NCBI GenBank assembly: GCA_023460715.1
Contig: JAEWPH010000213.1
Coordinates: forward strand, 1 to 30,231
Reading direction: 5' to 3'
Source of the DNA: Pseudomonadota bacterium
GTDB lineage: Bacteria; Pseudomonadota; Gammaproteobacteria; Burkholderiales; Burkholderiaceae_C
Length of the DNA: 30,231 bases
The notes beneath the pieces were generated by a model. It worked only from the letters and a program-made list of their open reading frames with translations. It had not been told where the DNA came from and made no database searches. How positions within the stretch are numbered: position 1 is the first letter of the stretch; every line of letters starts with the position of its first letter. The translations under genes and the position numbers were made by a program. Positions 27,401 to 30,231 of the stretch are shown here, piece by piece.

Positions 27401-27913
27401 ATGGCAATTCTTCCCATCCTCTGTTATCCCGATCCCCGCCTACACAAGGTCGCCCGACCCGTGGAGGCGGTGGACGACCGCGTGCGGTCCATCGTGGACG
27501 ACATGCTGGCGACCATGTACGACGCGCAGGGCATCGGCCTGGCTGCCACGCAGGTGGACATCCACGAGCGCATCGTCGTCATCGACGTGTCCGAAGACCG
27601 CGACACGCCGCTGGTGCTGATCAACCCCGAGATCGCCTGGGCCAGTGACGAGAAGCAACTGGGCGACGAGGGCTGCCTCTCCGTGCCCGGCATCTACGAC
27701 GGCGTGGAACGCTCCACCGCCGTGCATGTGCGCGCGCTAGACGCCCAGGGCCAGTCCCGCGTGATCGAGGCCGAAGGCCTGCTGGCCATCTGCATGCAGC
27801 ACGAGATGGACCACCTGATGGGCAAGGTGTTCGTCGAGTACCTCTCCCCGCTCAAGCGCAACCGCATCAAGACCAAGCTGCAGAAACTGCAGCGCGAGGA
27901 ACGCCGCGCATGA
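27401..27913 (+). CDS. def: Peptide deformylase
   Basis: Removes the formyl group from new proteins; works as a pair with Fmt, encoded two genes on. 170 residues. Motif 1 GIGLAATQV (44-52), motif 2 EGCLSVP with metal Cys92, motif 3 [10 protein letters not shown] with H134, E135 and H138. Start at ATG 27401 ([14 protein letters not shown]). The first gene of the operon, 175 bases from the divergent LysM gene; AT-rich sequence near 27380-27395 (AAATAGCGACATATTC) could be its promoter. The stop overlaps the next start as ATGA. Confidence 0.98.
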   Translation: MAILPILCYPDPRLHKVARPVEAVDDRVRSIVDDMLATMYDAQGIGLAATQVDIHERIVVIDVSEDRDTPLVLINPEIAWASDEKQLGDEGCLSVPGIYDGVERSTAVHVRALDAQGQSRVIEAEGLLAICMQHEMDHLMGKVFVEYLSPLKRNRIKTKLQKLQREERRA

Positions 27914-28461
27914 GCGTGGCAGGCGCCGCACCGGCGGGCCGCCCCGGCCTCTGGCGGGGTGCCGCAGGCCGCTGCGCCCGCGTGGCGCTGGCCGCCGGCA
28001 TGGCCGCGCTGCTGGCGGCCTGCATGTCGTCGCCGCTCGCCCAGCGGCCCGGGACGGACCGGTCGGCCGTGCTGGCGCAGCTGGGCCAGCCACTGTCCGC
28101 CACCGCGCTGCCGAACGGCGGCGAGCGCCTGCTGTATTCCACCCTGCCCGCCGGCCGCGAGGTCTACCACGTCGACCTCGGACAGGACGGGCGCGTGGTG
28201 CGCACGGAGCAGGTGCTCACTTTGCGGCACTTTTCCGCCCTGAGCCAAGGCGGCTGGACGGCCCTGGACGTGCATGCGTTCTTCGGCCCGCCTTTCGAGG
28301 TGCGGCGCGTGTCCAGCTTCGAGGGTGCCGTCTGGACCTACCGGTTCATGGACGACATCAACCTGCGCCGCATGGCGCATGTCCACATCGACCCGCAAGG
28401 CATCGTCCGCAAGGTCATGTTCACGGATGAACCCCTGCCCGGCGATGACCGGCTGTTCTGA
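27910..28461 (+). CDS. Lipoprotein of unknown function (BamE/SmpA-like fold possible)
   Basis: 183 residues. A signal peptide with lipobox LAAC (Cys at about 38) follows a long Arg/Gly-rich N-terminus. The mature part has [40 protein letters not shown] and [20 protein letters not shown], two short repeats of the Gly-Pro-P-turn kind seen in SmpA/OmlA-like domains (GxP---GxxxxxY). It starts by ATGA overlap with def and precedes fmt by 36 bases, so it is in the def-fmt operon. I cannot assign a biochemical role. The N-terminal 20 residues might be excess if a later start is used. Confidence 0.78.
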   Translation: MSVAGAAPAGRPGLWRGAAGRCARVALAAGMAALLAACMSSPLAQRPGTDRSAVLAQLGQPLSATALPNGGERLLYSTLPAGREVYHVDLGQDGRVVRTEQVLTLRHFSALSQGGWTALDVHAFFGPPFEVRRVSSFEGAVWTYRFMDDINLRRMAHVHIDPQGIVRKVMFTDEPLPGDDRLF

Positions 28462-28497
28462 GAGCGGCAGGCGCCACCCGCGCCCGCCCGTGTTTCC

Positions 28498-29526
28498 ATG
28501 AAGATCATTTTTGCCGGCACGCCGGAGTTCGCCCGCGTGGCCCTGGAGCGCTTGCTGCAGGCCGGCTTCACCATCCCTCTGGTGCTCACCCAGCCCGACC
28601 GCCCCGCCGGCCGGGGCATGAAGCTGCAGGCCTCGCCCGTCAAGCAGTGCGCGCTGGAGCACGGTATCCCCGTCGCCCAGCCCCGCAGCCTGCGCCTGGA
28701 CGGCAAGTACCCGGATGATGCCGCCGCCGCGCGCGAGGCGCTGGTCGCCGCCGGGGCGGATGCCATGGTGGTGGCCGCCTACGGGCTGATCCTGCCGCAG
28801 TGGGTGCTGGATCTGATGGGTGCGACAGCCCCCCAGGGAAGCGCGGTCACCCGCGGCCTGGGCTGCCTGAACATCCACGCCAGCGTGCTGCCGCGCTGGC
28901 GCGGGGCGGCGCCCATTCACCGCGCCATCGAGGCCGGGGACGCCGAAACGGGCGTGACCATCATGCAGATGGATGCCGGCCTGGACACGGGCGACATGCT
29001 GCTCGTCGAGAAGATCGCCATCGCGCCCACCGACACCACGGCCACGCTGCACGACCGGCTGGCCGCTTTGGGTGGCCGCATGGTGGTGGAGGCGCTGGAA
29101 CTGGCGGCCTGCGGCGGGCTCACCGCCACGCCCCAGCCGGCCGAAGGCGTGACCTACGCGCACAAGATCGAGAAGGCCGAGAGCACCATCGACTGGGCGC
29201 TGCCGGCCGAGGCCATTGCCCGCCGCGTGCGTGCGTTCGACCCCTTCCCGGGTGCCGCCACTGCGTTCGGCACCGAAGCCATCAAGATTTGGAGCTGCGA
29301 AATTGATAGCAGCCTGTGCTCTACAGACGGGCGCTGCGGGCAGATTTTGTGCATAGACGACCACGGCATCGCCGTGGCCTGCGGCGATGCGACCGCGCTG
29401 CGCCTGACCACGCTGCAGCGCGCGGGCGGCAAGCGGCTGGCGGCGGCGGACTTTCTGCGGGGCTTCCCGCTGGCGCCGGGCCAGGTGCTGGGACAGCCGC
29501 CGGCCGCCGAAGGCGCGGCGCCATGA
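28498..29526 (+). CDS. fmt: Methionyl-tRNA formyltransferase
   Basis: 342 residues against 315 in E. coli. Formylates initiator Met-tRNA. N-terminus [20 protein letters not shown]; the 10-formyl-THF pocket has [20 protein letters not shown] with N125, H127, and D163 in [12 protein letters not shown]. The C-domain (about 225-335) includes [20 protein letters not shown] and FDPFPGA. Two deviations are seen. About 14 extra residues (107-120, [14 protein letters not shown]) lie before GCLNIHAS. The segment 268-284 ([17 protein letters not shown] region) is encoded by repeat copy F and carries four Cys between 267 and 285. Followed by azlC through an ATGA overlap. Confidence 0.96.
   Translation: MKIIFAGTPEFARVALERLLQAGFTIPLVLTQPDRPAGRGMKLQASPVKQCALEHGIPVAQPRSLRLDGKYPDDAAAAREALVAAGADAMVVAAYGLILPQWVLDLMGATAPQGSAVTRGLGCLNIHASVLPRWRGAAPIHRAIEAGDAETGVTIMQMDAGLDTGDMLLVEKIAIAPTDTTATLHDRLAALGGRMVVEALELAACGGLTATPQPAEGVTYAHKIEKAESTIDWALPAEAIARRVRAFDPFPGAATAFGTEAIKIWSCEIDSSLCSTDGRCGQILCIDDHGIAVACGDATALRLTTLQRAGGKRLAAADFLRGFPLAPGQVLGQPPAAEGAAP
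29300..29349 (-). repeat. Dispersed repeat element, copy F (inside fmt)
   Basis: Read on the minus strand GGGCGC then CCGTCTGTAGAGCACAGGC and TGCTATCAATTTC, the same order as copy D (GGCGC, TAGAGC, GCTT, TATAGC). The frame of fmt stays open through it. Confidence 0.55.
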
Positions 29527-30231
29527 CGCCGCCGGAGCGGCCTTTTTCAACCGAGGTCGACGTGCGCGCCTGGGCGCGCGATCCGTACGCCCGGCTGGGC
29601 GTGAAGGACATGATCGGCACCTGCCTGGGCATCGGCGCCTGGGGCCTGGTGACGGGCGTGGCCATGGTCAAAAGCGGCATGGAGGCCCCCATGGCCATCT
29701 TCATGTCGCTGCTGGTCTACGCGGGCAGCGCACAGCTGGCCGTGCTGCCGCTGCTGGCCGTGGGCGCGCCGCTGTGGGTGGTGTGGCTCACCGCCTCGTG
29801 CGTGAACCTGCGCTTCGTCATCTTCAGCAGTCTGTGGCGCAGCTACTTCCACTACCTGCCGCGCCGCCAGCGGCTGGCGGTTGCCTACTTCAGCGGCGAC
29901 GTGATCTTCGTGGCGTTCATGAAGCGTTTCCCCAAGCCCGAGCCACGGCCCGAGCAGGTGCCCTACTTCTGGGGCGCCGCCGCCGCCAACTGGGTGGCGT
30001 GGCAGGTGCCGTCGATCGCCGGGATCCTGCTGGCCAATGCCGTGCCGCTGTCGTGGGGCCTGGGCTTCGCGGGCGTGCTGGCGCTGCTGGGCGTGCTGCT
30101 GTCCATGCTGCAGGACCGCGCCACCTGGCTCGCCACGGGCGTGGCCGGCACGGCGGCCATCGCGGCCTTCGCGCTGCCGCTCAAGCTCAACATCCTGGTG
30201 GCGATCGCCGCGGCCGTGGCGGCGGGGCTGC
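29523..30231 (+). CDS. azlC: AzlC-family branched-chain amino acid exporter subunit (3' end missing)
   Basis: Large subunit of the AzlCD type exporter. At least 236 residues; the frame is open to the window end. Start by ATGA overlap with fmt (29523-29526). N-terminal [20 protein letters not shown], then [73 protein letters not shown] and [12 protein letters not shown], the AzlC helix pattern. AzlD would be expected right after the window end. Its position in the def-fmt operon is seen in related genomes, by memory only. Confidence 0.9.
   Translation, partial: MTPPERPFSTEVDVRAWARDPYARLGVKDMIGTCLGIGAWGLVTGVAMVKSGMEAPMAIFMSLLVYAGSAQLAVLPLLAVGAPLWVVWLTASCVNLRFVIFSSLWRSYFHYLPRRQRLAVAYFSGDVIFVAFMKRFPKPEPRPEQVPYFWGAAAANWVAWQVPSIAGILLANAVPLSWGLGFAGVLALLGVLLSMLQDRATWLATGVAGTAAIAAFALPLKLNILVAIAAAVAAGL

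Overview
The window is high-GC, gene-dense, single-chromosome-like DNA. It most likely comes from a betaproteobacterium of the Comamonadaceae (Acidovorax-like). The grounds are the overall base composition, burkholderialian families such as a DUF3717 domain, the type 2 ArgC, and a family of roughly 50-bp imperfect inverted repeats that I associate with this family. The genus is an inference from memory. There is no tRNA, rRNA, insertion sequence, CRISPR array or clear prophage.

Left part (1-7903): the 3' part of an RND tripartite efflux operon (outer-membrane factor, adaptor, permease), with a 13-codon leader frame overlapping the permease start. Then come a catalytically degenerate HD-GYP-like protein and an exported glutathione-peroxidase-like protein. 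7904-8209 holds a candidate small RNA with a CU-rich, anti-Shine-Dalgarno-like loop and a strong terminator shared with the converging GST gene.

Middle (8210-17158): a GST diverges from purB, followed by yaeQ, an exported barrel-like protein of unknown function, and two small zinc-ribbon genes on the minus strand (DUF2007; DUF3717-DUF1289). A yybP-ykoY (Mn2+) riboswitch with a terminator platform controls a TerC-family gene. A small tail-anchored protein, a PF04020-type membrane protein and a BepA/YfgC-like periplasmic M48 protease (overlapping tail to tail) follow.

Right-centre (17158-23395): moaC starts GC-rich and ends AT-rich and converges on a type IV pilin gene of low GC. The pilin has a good sigma-54 promoter, and upstream lie an FHA protein and a PP2C phosphatase in the same direction. 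A second TerC paralogue (no riboswitch) lies downstream of sucCD, separated by a cluster of hairpins.

Right end (23396-30231): argC, then dprA and a LysM protein on the minus strand. These diverge from a tight def - lipoprotein - fmt - azlC operon with ATGA overlaps (azlC cut by the window end). The strongest second-look items are the putative small RNA at 7955-8126, the composition junction inside moaC next to pilA, the dispersed repeat that has entered two coding sequences (bepA signal peptide, fmt C-domain), and the riboswitch/terC unit.
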